Source of the DNA: Leeuwenhoekiella sp.
GTDB lineage: Bacteria; Bacteroidota; Bacteroidia; Flavobacteriales; Flavobacteriaceae
DNA: 64,000 bases
Direction: 5' to 3'
NCBI GenBank assembly: GCA_002708845.1
Contig: PAPI01000032.1
Location: forward strand, 46,744 to 110,743
Under the pieces are notes generated by a model, which was not told the DNA's origin, searched no databases, and worked only from the letters and a program-made list of their open reading frames with translations. The position numbers were made by a program, and so were the translations under genes. Numbering within the stretch: position 1 is the stretch's first letter; every line of letters starts with the position of its first letter. Positions 43,988-53,650 of the stretch are shown here, piece after piece.

Positions 43988-44515
43988 ATGCGAAAATTTA
44001 CTTTGTTTCTGTTACTACTTATTTCGTTGTCAAAAATTTCCGCTCAATCAGAAAATAACAAGGATTATCTTACCAGAGAAGATAATGTTGCGTGGTTAGA
44101 ATCCTTTAAGAATTTAGAGACCGAAGAGCTTCAACTCCAGGCAATAAGAGAAAAAATTTACAGCGACAGTCTTTACATTGCTCCTAGACCTGGAATTTCG
44201 TATACCGGTTTGTCTAGTGAATCTAGGAAACGTTTAAAAGCCAGACAGGATTCTTTGCCCAAAGTAACTTCTGATTGTAAGATTTTAATGATATTAAATT
44301 CAGAACAAAATCAGACCGAAATTAATTTGGAAAAAAATCCAAAATCTATAGAATGGGTTGAAAAGCTCATTCCACAAAATATTGAAAGCATTCAAATACT
44401 GGAAGGTACCGAAGCTACGGCACTCTACGGCTCACGTACCAGGGGCTGTGCCGTGCTACTTTTAAAAGCGTCAATAGGTAAGCTAAGCATTCCTTCAACC
44501 GAAACAAACCATTAG
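43988..44515 (+). CDS. Exported protein with a stand-alone TonB-plug-like end
   Basis: 175 residues with a signal peptide (KISAQ). The last third contains IPQNIESIQILEGTEATALYGSR followed by TRGCAVLLLK, matching the C-terminal end of TonB-dependent receptor plug domains ('IESIEVLKGPSATALYGSRAANGVIL'). No barrel follows. It begins 2 bases after pncB and ends 13 before pncA, so it is part of the salvage operon. It is either a decayed receptor or a free plug-fold protein; function unknown. Confidence 0.7.
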   Translation: MRKFTLFLLLLISLSKISAQSENNKDYLTREDNVAWLESFKNLETEELQLQAIREKIYSDSLYIAPRPGISYTGLSSESRKRLKARQDSLPKVTSDCKILMILNSEQNQTEINLEKNPKSIEWVEKLIPQNIESIQILEGTEATALYGSRTRGCAVLLLKASIGKLSIPSTETNH

Positions 44516-44528
44516 AAATTCAGTTTTT

Positions 44529-45137
44529 ATGAAAGCACTTCTAATTATAGATATGCAAAATGATTTTATGCCTGGAGGAGCTCTGGCTGTACCCGGAGGA
44601 GATCAGATTATTCCGCTTGTAAATAAGCTACAGGATAAATTTGATCTGGTAATTGCTACTCAGGATTGGCATCCAGAAAATCACTCAAGCTTCGCCGACA
44701 ATCATCACAATAAAAATGAATTTGAGACCATTGAAATTGAAGGTCTCGAGCAGACGCTTTGGCCTGTACACTGTATTCAGACTTCAGACGGCGCAGATTT
44801 TCACCCACACCTCAACGCCTCTCGCATCGAAGCTATTTTTAGAAAAGGTACAAACCCAAAAATTGACAGTTACAGCGGCTTTTATGATAATGCACATCGA
44901 AAATCTACAGGACTATCCGGCTATTTGAAAGAAAAGGGCGTTACCTCAATCTATTTTTGTGGTCTTGCTGCAGAATACTGTGTAGGCTATTCGGTTCTTG
45001 ATGCACTTACGGAAGGGTTTAAGGCTACTTTATTTGAAGATGCTACCCGAGCTTTAAATGAGGATGCTTTTGAGGCTACAAAAGAACAGATTCTTGATAA
45101 AGGCGGTAGAATACGCCTGGCAGAAGACATACTTTAA
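44529..45137 (+). CDS. pncA: Nicotinamidase
   Basis: Hydrolyses nicotinamide to nicotinate. 202 residues: Asp8 in LLIIDMQNDFMPGGAL, metal ligands in QDWHPENHSSF, catalytic Lys in IFRKGTNPKIDS, and nucleophile Cys in CGLAAEYCVGYS. Shares its operon with pncB, forming a two-step salvage route to NaMN. Confidence 0.96.
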   Translation: MKALLIIDMQNDFMPGGALAVPGGDQIIPLVNKLQDKFDLVIATQDWHPENHSSFADNHHNKNEFETIEIEGLEQTLWPVHCIQTSDGADFHPHLNASRIEAIFRKGTNPKIDSYSGFYDNAHRKSTGLSGYLKEKGVTSIYFCGLAAEYCVGYSVLDALTEGFKATLFEDATRALNEDAFEATKEQILDKGGRIRLAEDIL

Positions 45138-45163
45138 GGTAAAAGATCCAGAACATTTTTCGC

Positions 45164-45922
45164 TCAATTTGATTGTCCTACAACGATTTTAAGTCCTTCC
45201 CGCTCCCGGGCATCTGGAACTACAAATAACGTATGTAGCTTTTTGGCGTTAATTTGCACGTTGGTTTGAAGCCTTTCTAGAGGAGAATTTTTAGACCTCA
45301 GAATAAAGGTATAATCCGCCGGACTAATTATCTGTGCGGCATGAATCTTAGCATAGTTTGCGGTACCAAAGTCTGAAGATGACTTCTCCCCTTCAGCTCG
45401 ATCAAATCCCGTTATACTTAATGGCACTTCATAAGGCACAAGATTAACCCATCGCAATTCTGCACTGTTTTGTCCACCCTCATATTGATCATCAAGCAGG
45501 CGTAATTGGGGTAAGAAACCATTATCTGTTTTAGCTTCTTCGCCACTCACAATACGGTGCAATTTAGTATTTGTAGTTTCAGCGTTAAGCTTCGGTTCAT
45601 CAGACAATTTACCGTACACAATAAGTGTAAATTTTGCTCCCCGGGCAAGTCCGATTTTTTTCTTTAAAATAGGTTTTGATTTAACGCTTACCGTAACCGT
45701 ATAATTTGATGATGGCAACGTTATGTATTCTGAAAGATCTGAATAAGAGAGTGTCTGTATTTTTTCAGCTTTATCAGATTTAAGAGCAATCGAAACACGT
45801 TCCGAAGTATCTAAAAATTGACCGAAACGAATTTGAAGCGTATCATCTTTTCTTTGATCACATCCAAAGAAAAAAACCAAAATTAAAAGCCCCAGAAAAT
45901 TAGTTCTATTTATTATCATCAT
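45164..45922 (-). CDS. DUF4397-like lipoprotein
   Basis: 252 residues; lipobox VFFFGC (Cys21). Two similar beta-rich halves: one with FLDTSERVSIALK, YITLPSSNYTVTV and KFTLIVYG, and a second with RWVNLVPYEVPLSI and SPADYTFILRSKNS, the pattern of DUF4397 domains. Probably outer-membrane lipoprotein. It overlaps the preceding permease gene by 17 bases, which suggests coupled translation. Confidence 0.75.
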   Translation of the reverse strand: MMIINRTNFLGLLILVFFFGCDQRKDDTLQIRFGQFLDTSERVSIALKSDKAEKIQTLSYSDLSEYITLPSSNYTVTVSVKSKPILKKKIGLARGAKFTLIVYGKLSDEPKLNAETTNTKLHRIVSGEEAKTDNGFLPQLRLLDDQYEGGQNSAELRWVNLVPYEVPLSITGFDRAEGEKSSSDFGTANYAKIHAAQIISPADYTFILRSKNSPLERLQTNVQINAKKLHTLFVVPDAREREGLKIVVGQSN

Positions 45923-47189
45923 TTCGTTTAATAGTTTTTTTCAGGATATAAGGTCTTCCGAAAATAATTACCAAAACGATAAATCCTACTGCAACAAGTG
46001 CTATGGGCTTAGATATGACAAGCCTAAAAATAAGTGCTAACCCAATGATACTGCTCATCACAATGCCAAAAGCAGGTATCGCTTTTCGGGAATCTGATTC
46101 TTTATAAGCAATCCAGTTTACGATGCCAAATGTGCATAAAAAAGCCAGACTGGCCGCTTCTACCAGCGAACCCAGGCTCCCTATTACCGCCAGTGTAGCT
46201 GCCAGAGCCCCCAGCACAATTATAGAGCGATCAGGAATATCATTGCCATTGGTATGGTTAAACCAGGAAGGCAACTCATTTTGTGAAGCAATGCGCTTAG
46301 CCAGATTGGCCGTTGAGAATAACGTAGAATTAATTGCGGCAGCGGTTGCAAAACCGGCAGCGATAGTCATTATGACGATACCTGTTGACCCCAGAGCATC
46401 CTGTGCCGCAATACTTAGAGCAATTTCTTTAAAACGTATTAGCGGTAAAGCTCCTCCTAGCATTGTAGCACCAATTGCGACAAGAATGTACAAAATCACT
46501 ACAAATCCTACCGCACTTATTAGTGTAGGCATCAGATTTTTCTTAGGGTTTTTAATTTTATCGTATTCATAACTTAAGAGTTGAAATCCTTCATAGGCCA
46601 TAAAAATTGCCGCACCTCCAATCAAGCTTGACCAAAACGGTCTGGGTTCTATACCAGAAGTGAGTTGAACAGGATCCCAATGCGCGATTCCATAAATTGC
46701 CAAACTAAATAATACAACGAGATTAACCGTTACGATTGCTATCTCAACTTTAGAAAGTTTACCTACTCCAGCCAAATTGAGCAAAACTAACGCAGCAACA
46801 ATACCCAGAGCAAGTAAACGGGTGATCCAGGGCCCGAAGTTAAAGGCAAAAGAGACATAATGTCCAAAAGCAAAAGCGTACACGGATATGGTAAGCACAT
46901 AACCCAGGATAAGCATCCAGGCCAGATTACCCGCCATGGCTTTGGCCTTTATTTCTTCAAGAAAAACAAAAACCCCACCCTCTTTTTTAAATTTATTGGT
47001 TAAGAATACATAACTATAAGCAGATGGTAATGCTATCAACCCCGTAAGTAAAAAGGCCAGCCAGGCCCATTGTGCAGATACAGCGATTACTACACCCAGT
47101 ACGGTGTATATGCCACCGCCTACCATTCCTCCGGCAGCCAAAGCCCAAACTGCGAGCACACCAAGATTACCTTTTGATTTTGTCGCCAT
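45906..47189 (-). CDS. APC-family amino acid permease
   Basis: 427 residues, about 12 transmembrane helices, beginning KGNLGVLAVWALAAGGMVGGG. The glycine-rich GMVGGGIYTV in helix 1 is the substrate-binding break of APC transporters, and the IGATMLGGALPL and AAINSTLFSTANLAK segments fit the family. It imports amino acids or related amines by proton or ion symport; substrate unknown. Confidence 0.9.
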   Translation of the reverse strand: MATKSKGNLGVLAVWALAAGGMVGGGIYTVLGVVIAVSAQWAWLAFLLTGLIALPSAYSYVFLTNKFKKEGGVFVFLEEIKAKAMAGNLAWMLILGYVLTISVYAFAFGHYVSFAFNFGPWITRLLALGIVAALVLLNLAGVGKLSKVEIAIVTVNLVVLFSLAIYGIAHWDPVQLTSGIEPRPFWSSLIGGAAIFMAYEGFQLLSYEYDKIKNPKKNLMPTLISAVGFVVILYILVAIGATMLGGALPLIRFKEIALSIAAQDALGSTGIVIMTIAAGFATAAAINSTLFSTANLAKRIASQNELPSWFNHTNGNDIPDRSIIVLGALAATLAVIGSLGSLVEAASLAFLCTFGIVNWIAYKESDSRKAIPAFGIVMSSIIGLALIFRLVISKPIALVAVGFIVLVIIFGRPYILKKTIKRNDDNK

Positions 47190-47393
47190 TAATATTATTA
47201 CGTTTTGTAATTACAAGTTAGAGAGACTCCAGAAACAAACCTCAATAAACACCAGCTTTAAACTAGTTTTAACGCTAATCTTAATTTTTTTAGCATAAAG
47301 AATTATGAATTTTCAATCGAAAAAGTAGTTACATTAGATGCGATCAATACATCCTATAAAGCAACTTACCAGGCGGGTTACCCGCTTAAAATT

Positions 47394-47999
47394 ATGATAC
47401 ACCCACACACCGAAATCCGATTTATAAATGACCAAAAGGGTCACGGCGTAGTCGCCACACAATTCATTCCGGCAGGTACGATTACCTGGGCACTTGATAA
47501 ACTCGATCGGGAATTCACTGTTTCTGATTTTCAAAAACTAGACTCCCTTTATCAAAATATTTTGGAGACCTACACCTACCGTAATAAAAACGGAAATCTT
47601 GTTTTATGCTGGGACAATGGCAGATTTGTAAATCACAGTTTTAAATCCAATTGCTTAAGCACTGCTTATGATTTTGAGATCGCCATAAGGGATATTCATC
47701 CCGGGGAAGAATTAACTGATGACTATGGTTATCTCAATGTAACAAGTCCGTTTGAAGGTATAGATGAAGGTACCTCTAGAAAGGTTGTTTACCCTGATGA
47801 TCTTTTGAATTTTTCGCACATTTGGGATGCGCAGATAAATACCGTTTTCCCTAAAATACTTGAAGTCAATCAGCCTCTTAAAAATTTGATTTCTGATGAA
47901 GTGTGGTCTAGAATTGAGGCTATCAACGCCGGTAAAGCTACGATGGCATCAATAGCAGAAAATTACTTTCAACCCATACATGCTAAAAAACTAATCTAG
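47394..47999 (+). CDS. SET-domain protein
   Basis: 201 residues with a compact SET domain: KGHGVVATQFIPAGTI (first SET motif), FVNHSFKSNC (NHS cofactor motif), and GEELTDDYGY (ELxxDY motif with the catalytic Tyr). SET domains transfer methyl from SAM to lysines. There is no pre-SET or post-SET zinc cluster, so it resembles the short bacterial forms. The target is unknown. It is followed by a DUF429 gene, 43 bases later. Confidence 0.87.
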   Translation: MIHPHTEIRFINDQKGHGVVATQFIPAGTITWALDKLDREFTVSDFQKLDSLYQNILETYTYRNKNGNLVLCWDNGRFVNHSFKSNCLSTAYDFEIAIRDIHPGEELTDDYGYLNVTSPFEGIDEGTSRKVVYPDDLLNFSHIWDAQINTVFPKILEVNQPLKNLISDEVWSRIEAINAGKATMASIAENYFQPIHAKKLI

Positions 48000-48042
48000 C
48001 ACTCCCAGCAATTATTTAAACCGTATTTTTCGTCAAAAAGAG

Positions 48043-48759
48043 ATGATTTTTGGAGGAATAGATGGTTGCAAGGCGGGATGGCTGACGATTACCTATAGTT
48101 CAGGACACTACGACTGGAAAGTCCTGCCTGAGATAAGTAAAATTACTTTTCATTTAAATAAAAAATCCCGTGTATTTATAGACATGCCTATTGGCCTGGC
48201 TTCTAAAGAATTTCCGCGTACTATCGAACAGGTTTTGAGACGGGAATTAGGAAACCGCAGCTCAACCGTTTTCAGTGTACCTGCAAGAGCTGCTGTTTTT
48301 GAAAACAACCGCGAGCAAGCTAAACAACTTAATATAGAAGCAACCGGAAAAAGCCTTTCAGAACAGTCACTAAATATTAAGTCTAAAATCCTCGAAGTTG
48401 ATCTGTTTATACGCGAAACCTTTTCTTCTATTGAATTGATTGAATCACATCCTGAATTGTGTTTTAAATATTTAAATGGAAGCATTCTTCAGTCAAAAAA
48501 GTCTCAAGAAGAAGGAATTGAAGAGCGTCTTGACATCATAAATAAATATGACCCCAATTGCGGGGCGCTTTTTTATGACATACTCAAAAATACCCTGCGC
48601 AAACACGTTAAGCCCGATGACATTGCAGATGCTCTTGTTTTATGTTTGGCTAATAAGCTTAATTTAAAACAGCAACCTGACTTCTTAATTGATGATCATC
48701 CTCAAGATGCATTTAAAATCCCTATACGAATAGGTTATTACCAGCCTTTAAAAAAATAA
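48043..48759 (+). CDS. DUF429-family nuclease-like protein
   Basis: 238 residues, starting GGIDGCKAGWLTITY and with IDMPIGLASKEFPR, both conserved acidic motifs of DUF429, an RNase H-like fold family predicted to include nucleases. ESHPELCFKYLNG and DDIADALVLCLAN provide further acidic residues. Cytoplasmic. Biological role unknown. Confidence 0.85.
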   Translation: MIFGGIDGCKAGWLTITYSSGHYDWKVLPEISKITFHLNKKSRVFIDMPIGLASKEFPRTIEQVLRRELGNRSSTVFSVPARAAVFENNREQAKQLNIEATGKSLSEQSLNIKSKILEVDLFIRETFSSIELIESHPELCFKYLNGSILQSKKSQEEGIEERLDIINKYDPNCGALFYDILKNTLRKHVKPDDIADALVLCLANKLNLKQQPDFLIDDHPQDAFKIPIRIGYYQPLKK

Positions 48760-48870
48760 AATTGGTTTTTACGGAATTCCATAAGATCTTAAGTCTTTGA
48801 ATGCCTATATTAGTCCACGCCTAACTTCACTGTAAATAAATTTATAAATATTTGACCTCGATATTTACTC

Positions 48871-49275
48871 ATGATTTCACTTAAGTACAGAAAACGCAAG
48901 CGTTATCTTAATCTTACACTTGGCCTACTTTGGATAATAATTTTAGTATTCAGAATTGGCCTAAATCAAAAACTGGAAGCATTTGATTTTTGGATCATTG
49001 GCTTTGCGCTATTTTTCATCCTGTATTTCATATATCTGACTAAATGGCCTGTAATTACCCTTAGTGAAACTCAAATTATAAGGCATCGTTTTTTGGGAGA
49101 TAAAATTCTTTTCATAAATGATTTGGTAGAATTTAAAGTCAACGCAAAAGGAGATTATGTACTTAAATCAAATTCGGGCAACACGATATGTTTTAAACCG
49201 GTATATTTAGACAAGAAATCTTTAGGAGTATTTAAAAAATATTTAGCCGTACTTATTTCTGAAAGAAAATTGTAG
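48871..49275 (+). CDS. Small membrane protein with PH-like end
   Basis: 134 residues: two transmembrane helices (about 14-31, 40-57) and a C-terminal beta-rich segment (VITLSETQIIRHRFLGDK, LVEFKVNAKGDYVLKS) like bacterial PH domains. I do not recognise a specific family. A similar arrangement is seen in the protein at 53651-54154. Confidence 0.65.
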   Translation: MISLKYRKRKRYLNLTLGLLWIIILVFRIGLNQKLEAFDFWIIGFALFFILYFIYLTKWPVITLSETQIIRHRFLGDKILFINDLVEFKVNAKGDYVLKSNSGNTICFKPVYLDKKSLGVFKKYLAVLISERKL

Positions 49276-49306
49276 GCATTTGCAGCTCCTGTAAAAAATT
49301 AGATCT

Positions 49307-49669
49307 ATGATTGAGGCCCCTTGGCATTATTACATAATGGCAGCAATGTATATTATCGCCGGCGTTATGCATTTTATAAAGCCAAAAGCTTATATGCGCA
49401 TCATGCCAAGATATCTGCCAGCTCATAAAAGCCTTGTATACCTTAGTGGTTTGGCAGAGGTAATCTTAGGTGTTCTTTTATTTTTTAGCTCGACTCAAGT
49501 TCTGGCAATCTGGGGAATAATAACGATACTTGGTGTTTTTCTCCTAGTTCATGTGTATATGCTTTCGAATGAAAAAGCAGGTCTTAACTTACCAAAATGG
49601 CTGCTTTGGTTTAGGTTATTTTTACAATTTGGCCTTATGTATTGGGCCTATTTCTACCTGAACGCATAA
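49307..49669 (+). CDS. DoxX-like membrane protein
   Basis: 120 residues with four transmembrane helices and the DoxX-type start MAAMYIIAGVMHFIKPKAYM and GLAEVILGVLLFF. DoxX-family proteins are linked to redox homeostasis or thiosulfate oxidation; the short form here has no assigned job. A bidirectional terminator follows. Confidence 0.82.
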   Translation: MIEAPWHYYIMAAMYIIAGVMHFIKPKAYMRIMPRYLPAHKSLVYLSGLAEVILGVLLFFSSTQVLAIWGIITILGVFLLVHVYMLSNEKAGLNLPKWLLWFRLFLQFGLMYWAYFYLNA

Positions 49670-49671
49670 AA

Positions 49672-49694
49672 AAACCCACGTATAACGTGGGTTT
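49672..49694. terminator. Bidirectional terminator
   Basis: Perfect stem AAACCCACG / CGTGGGTTT, loop TATAA, between convergent genes. Confidence 0.88.
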
Positions 49695-49718
49695 ATATAA
49701 AATCAACCTATTGGATGA

Positions 49719-50303
49719 TTATTGAAGTGTGATGGATTTAGTGAAATTGTCATTTCCTATAGACACTCCTATTCTATAAGTTCCTGCCGGCAAAGCATTT
49801 AAGTCTAATGCCTGCTTTACAATAAGTTCTTTATTGGAAAGAGATTCGATAATCTCACCATTCTCATCATAAATACGAGTTGTCGTTTTAACTTCTTTAG
49901 GATTTGTAAAGGAAATCAATACAATACCATCGTTTACTTTGTAACTAGGTTTAAAAATAGTTTTACTCTCATCGCTTACAATATCGAGACCATCAGAATT
50001 TCGCGAAATTGTGGTGTATGATTTTGCATATGCATCTTCGTAGATAAGATAATACTTTCCAACGGGAAGCTGCTCAAGACTTAAAGTCTTGCTATCATTT
50101 GAGGCAGTGCCCGCATATTCAGTATACAAGCGCTCTCCGGCTACATCTTCAAGATATATTTGAGCACCTTCTATAGCATTAGTATAAGCTACATTTACGC
50201 GGAAATTTTCATTTACGGTTACTGCTATTCCGTCTGCTGCGTTTACGTTTAGACTTAAAAGAATCATCGTAAACAGTGCCAAAGTTTTAAATAGAGTTTT
50301 CAT
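49719..50303 (-). CDS. Secreted beta-sandwich protein of unknown function
   Basis: 194 residues with a signal peptide (LLSLNVNAADG). Two repeated beta domains: one with VTVNENFRVNVAYTN and LPVGKYYLIYEDAY, another with YKVNDGIVLISFTNPKEV, LNALPAGTYRIGVS and FTKSITLQ. The second half resembles the type A sorting domain of type IX secretion substrates (fibronectin-like tail with 'AGTYRIGV' and final 'KSITL'), although the terminal Lys/Arg motif is weak. Function unknown. Confidence 0.65.
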   Translation of the reverse strand: MKTLFKTLALFTMILLSLNVNAADGIAVTVNENFRVNVAYTNAIEGAQIYLEDVAGERLYTEYAGTASNDSKTLSLEQLPVGKYYLIYEDAYAKSYTTISRNSDGLDIVSDESKTIFKPSYKVNDGIVLISFTNPKEVKTTTRIYDENGEIIESLSNKELIVKQALDLNALPAGTYRIGVSIGNDNFTKSITLQ

Positions 50304-50505
50304 AGTTTTGGGTTTTTCAATTTGTTTGATACAAACTTAGGTTGATTTTCTACCCCTAAATAGAAGCCATTATGCATATTTATGTCCTATTTTAACTCCA
50401 CAATCGATTTAAAAATTACTTTTGCGAAAAATATACATATTAAGGTTAAAATAGCATAGTTGGTTATGCCTGCTCTTAACTAATTTTAGAAAAAGATTTC
50501 TAATT

Positions 50506-51384
50506 ATGATTAAATCCCCAAAACCTGCTTTTGAAAAAATTGAACCCGGTTTTGGCAGTTCATTTTCTTATAGGACTTACGATGAAAACCATGAGAACAA
50601 CAATCTCAATTTTTGGCACTATCATCCGGAGTTGGAGCTGGTATACGTAAAAAAAGGTACTGGTAAAAGACAAGTAGGAAGCCATATCTCCTATTATAGA
50701 AACGGAGAACTAATACTGATTGGCTCTAACCTGCCCCATTGTGGTTTTACAGACTCCTTAAGTAATTATGAGCGCGAAACCGTTATCCAGATGAAACCTG
50801 ATTTTCTTGGAGAATCATTTTTTGAAATACCTGAAATGCGAAGCATACACGGTCTATTTGAAAGAGCAAAAATGGGGATCGTATTTCATGGAGACACCAA
50901 GCGGGAGATTGGCGCAAAGATTGAGTCACTAAAAGATTTACAAAGCTACGAACGTCTTCTTGGTCTTCTTGAAATTCTGAAACTTCTGGATAGAACAGAT
51001 AATTATACCATTTTGAATGCTCAGGGCTTTATTCTGGAAACAGAATTACAAGACAACAATCGTATAAATGTCATTTTCAATTTTGTAAAAGAAGAATTTA
51101 AAAGACAAATCTCTCTTGAAGAGATTTCTGAGTTGGTAAATATGACCGTTCCTGCATTTTGTAGGTATTTTAAAAAAATTACCGGAAAGACCTTTACTCA
51201 GTTTGTCAATGAGTATCGCCTGGTTCACGCGGCAAAGCTTCTACACGAAAAGCCCATAAGTATAACCGACGTATGTTTTGAGAGTGGATTTAATAATTTC
51301 AGCCATTTTAATAAACAATTCAAAAAGTTTACTGGTAAAACGCCTTCAACTTACCGAAACGAACTTAAAAATGTGGTTTCCTAA
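50506..51384 (+). CDS. AraC-family transcriptional regulator with cupin domain
   Basis: 292 residues: an N-terminal cupin (FWHYHPELELVYVKKGTGK, GELILIGSNLPHCG) that should bind a small ligand, and a C-terminal pair of HTH motifs (ISLEEISELVNMTVPAFCRYFKKITG and ITDVCFESGFNNFSHFNKQFKKFTG). Preceded by a promoter-like TACTTTTG (50417-50424). Bacteroidetes homologues often control carbohydrate uptake; target unknown. Confidence 0.92.
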   Translation: MIKSPKPAFEKIEPGFGSSFSYRTYDENHENNNLNFWHYHPELELVYVKKGTGKRQVGSHISYYRNGELILIGSNLPHCGFTDSLSNYERETVIQMKPDFLGESFFEIPEMRSIHGLFERAKMGIVFHGDTKREIGAKIESLKDLQSYERLLGLLEILKLLDRTDNYTILNAQGFILETELQDNNRINVIFNFVKEEFKRQISLEEISELVNMTVPAFCRYFKKITGKTFTQFVNEYRLVHAAKLLHEKPISITDVCFESGFNNFSHFNKQFKKFTGKTPSTYRNELKNVVS

Positions 51385-51686
51385 TATCTCATCCTGCGCA
51401 GATTAAATACTTGTAAAATTCTTCAAAACAGAGGAATAAATGTGAAATTAAACCTATTTACTAAAGTGGGAAGATTATTTTAATTACATTTAATTTCCCT
51501 CAAATTCAATCTTCCCTAGACTATTTTATCATCATTTTGACGTAATTTTATGCCGCCTTGTAGGATTTATATTCTTACGAATTTGTTAAATTATTGGTCA
51601 AGCTGTAACTTTTAATGGTTTGTGCTACCTATAAGTATTGATCCATTAGAATTATAATGTTTAAAATCTAAAAATCATACCCAACC
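51385..51686. promoter_or_regulatory. Spacer with promoter-like element
   Basis: 302 bases with no gene. TTTG (51582-51585), 20-base spacer and TAACTTTT (51606-51613) resemble the Bacteroidetes promoter of the following AraC gene. Confidence 0.5.
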
Positions 51687-52550
51687 ATGATTCTACTCAA
51701 TTGGCAAGAAATCTTTTATATAAATAGATTTACAACGTCGAGGTGGGATGCTCCAAGTCGTGAAGATGTTTATTTTGAAATGATTCTTATAGAAGAGGGA
51801 AGTGGGCGCATAAGTCTTAATGGAAAGACAATAAATTACAAAAGCAGAGACAGTTTTGTATTTTCTCAGGATGAAAAACCTGATATAAAAGTCTACGAGA
51901 CTACTACATTTATAGTCTATCGCCTGACACAACTCATGTTCTCCAGCAAAATCAATCTTAATGAACGCCAATACTGGCTCAGAAGGTGTGAATATATCTT
52001 CAATCATCCCAAACGACGTTTTGATACCGCATTGCGCAAAATGGAGGATCAGGACCTCGTCTGGCGTATTATCTTTCTCATAAATAAAGAAAATATAAAT
52101 AAAGAACAGTACTACCTTGAGATTATAGCGAATATGCTTAGCACGCTGCTAAGTATTTTGGCGCGGAATGTAACAGATACTCAATTTTCAAAGGAGTTAT
52201 TACTGAAGTCAGCTAAAAAGACGGAACGTATTGATGAGATTTACGCATATATCAGATACAATATTTACGATTCTAAAAAGCTTAAGATCGCTAACATAGC
52301 TAAACACTTTCATATTACGAGTAGTACCTTAAGCAACTATTTCAAAAAGGAAACGGGCAATTCACTTCACAATTACATCATACTTTACAAACTGGAAATT
52401 ATAAAGGATCGTTTATTAAATTCTGAGTTTACAGTCTCACAGATTGCTATTCAATTAGGATTTACAGATGAGAGCCATCTCACCCGAATTTTCAAAAAAT
52501 ACTGCGATAGCACCCCAAAACAATTCAAAATCGACCACGGCCAGGATTAA
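51687..52550 (+). CDS. AraC-family transcriptional regulator (second)
   Basis: 287 residues. Cupin-like N-terminus (IEEGSGRISLNGKTINY) and C-terminal AraC HTH pair (KIANIAKHFHITSSTLSNYFKKETG, VSQIAIQLGFTDESHLTRIFKKY). It is not closely similar to the previous AraC protein. Possible regulator of a neighbour, but no target is clear. Confidence 0.9.
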   Translation: MILLNWQEIFYINRFTTSRWDAPSREDVYFEMILIEEGSGRISLNGKTINYKSRDSFVFSQDEKPDIKVYETTTFIVYRLTQLMFSSKINLNERQYWLRRCEYIFNHPKRRFDTALRKMEDQDLVWRIIFLINKENINKEQYYLEIIANMLSTLLSILARNVTDTQFSKELLLKSAKKTERIDEIYAYIRYNIYDSKKLKIANIAKHFHITSSTLSNYFKKETGNSLHNYIILYKLEIIKDRLLNSEFTVSQIAIQLGFTDESHLTRIFKKYCDSTPKQFKIDHGQD

Positions 52551-52577
52551 AGTATAGGTTTGAAACGAATCTTTTAA

Positions 52578-53354
52578 TTAATTGAAAATTCGGTTTAAAA
52601 CCGCAGCTAATCGAACACCTCCTTTTTGCAGTTGTTGTGTAACCAGATTCATATAGTCCGCGCTATATTGGTAACCCAATTTTTCTCCAATTGCTGCAGA
52701 GTCATAAACTGTATTCGCCAAAGCCTGACCTTCTTCAACCCAGGATATCAAATCACCTGATGCAAGAACCTTATATTCTTTTTTAGACACATTGCCAAAA
52801 TTGGCGCTCAGCTCGCTATATGACATACCGTAACTCTCAATCATTTTTGTATCCCAAACGGAATGCAGATTGGTACCGTCATTGAACCAACGCACTTGAA
52901 AGTCGTTTCCGCCCTTATCATCTGAGTGCCCTAAATGCAGGGGTTGATGCAAATCTCCTATAAGGTGAATAAGCAATTTTAAGTGAAAAATCTTTTCTTC
53001 CTTTGAACTTGAATCATCCATTAGTACCTCTTCACAAGTTCTAACAGCCATTACCAAATCGCCATATTTACTTTTTTCCGACTCTGCGTAACTTAGCCCA
53101 GGCTCAATATTCACGTAATGCCAACTACTGTATTTTCGATATTCATCGTAGCTTTTGATCTCATCTGCATAGGTAGACACAGTTACCAAAGTCTCATCAT
53201 CGAGTATTTTCTCGATAGCCTTTTTGGCTTTACCTGTTAAATATTTAGATGCGATTGCTGCCGTTGCTCTATGACCTTTTTTACCCCAGTCATCGGCATA
53301 ACTCGAAAAACAGGATATTACTATCAAAAAGATGCAAATATGTGATTTTATCAT
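52578..53354 (-). CDS. S1/P1-type nuclease
   Basis: 258 residues with a signal peptide (SCFSSYADDWG). Zinc ligands follow the S1/P1 pattern: mature N-terminal Trp in DDWGKKGHRA with His, then SSWHYVNI, LLIHLIGDLHQPLHL and GHSDDKGGNDFQV. Secreted or periplasmic endonuclease of single-stranded nucleic acid, possibly used in phosphate or nucleotide scavenging. Monocistronic. Confidence 0.93.
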   Translation of the reverse strand: MIKSHICIFLIVISCFSSYADDWGKKGHRATAAIASKYLTGKAKKAIEKILDDETLVTVSTYADEIKSYDEYRKYSSWHYVNIEPGLSYAESEKSKYGDLVMAVRTCEEVLMDDSSSKEEKIFHLKLLIHLIGDLHQPLHLGHSDDKGGNDFQVRWFNDGTNLHSVWDTKMIESYGMSYSELSANFGNVSKKEYKVLASGDLISWVEEGQALANTVYDSAAIGEKLGYQYSADYMNLVTQQLQKGGVRLAAVLNRIFN

Positions 53355-53588
53355 TGTTTAATTTTTTCGCAAAAGTAAGCATTATAAAAGGCAGAAACGA
53401 CCCTTTTAGCACAGAGCAAAATCTAGAAATCTATTTTTATTTGGTTATCAGATGATTACAGCCTAATTATCCTTTATTTTTCTAAATTCCAGATCTTTTG
53501 AACCCGTTTACACACTTTGGAATACTTTTAGATAGGTGACGAGATGTCTAAAGCTGTAACAAATAACGCTATCTTACGTTTAATTCTG

Positions 53589-53618
53589 GTTGAGCCTAGA
53601 TTTTTCTTAATAACTTTG
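53589..53618 (+). promoter_or_regulatory. Promoter
   Basis: GTTG (53589-53592), 18-base spacer, TAACTTTG (53611-53618), about 33 bases before the gene at 53651. Confidence 0.6.
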
Positions 53619-53650
53619 ATACAACTTAATACTTATAGATTTGGTCCCAT

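Noticed and set aside
43988-44515. Pseudogene of a TonB receptor
   Set aside because: The frame is intact with a good signal peptide and tight operon spacing, and no barrel remnants follow; a remnant remains possible but is not shown.
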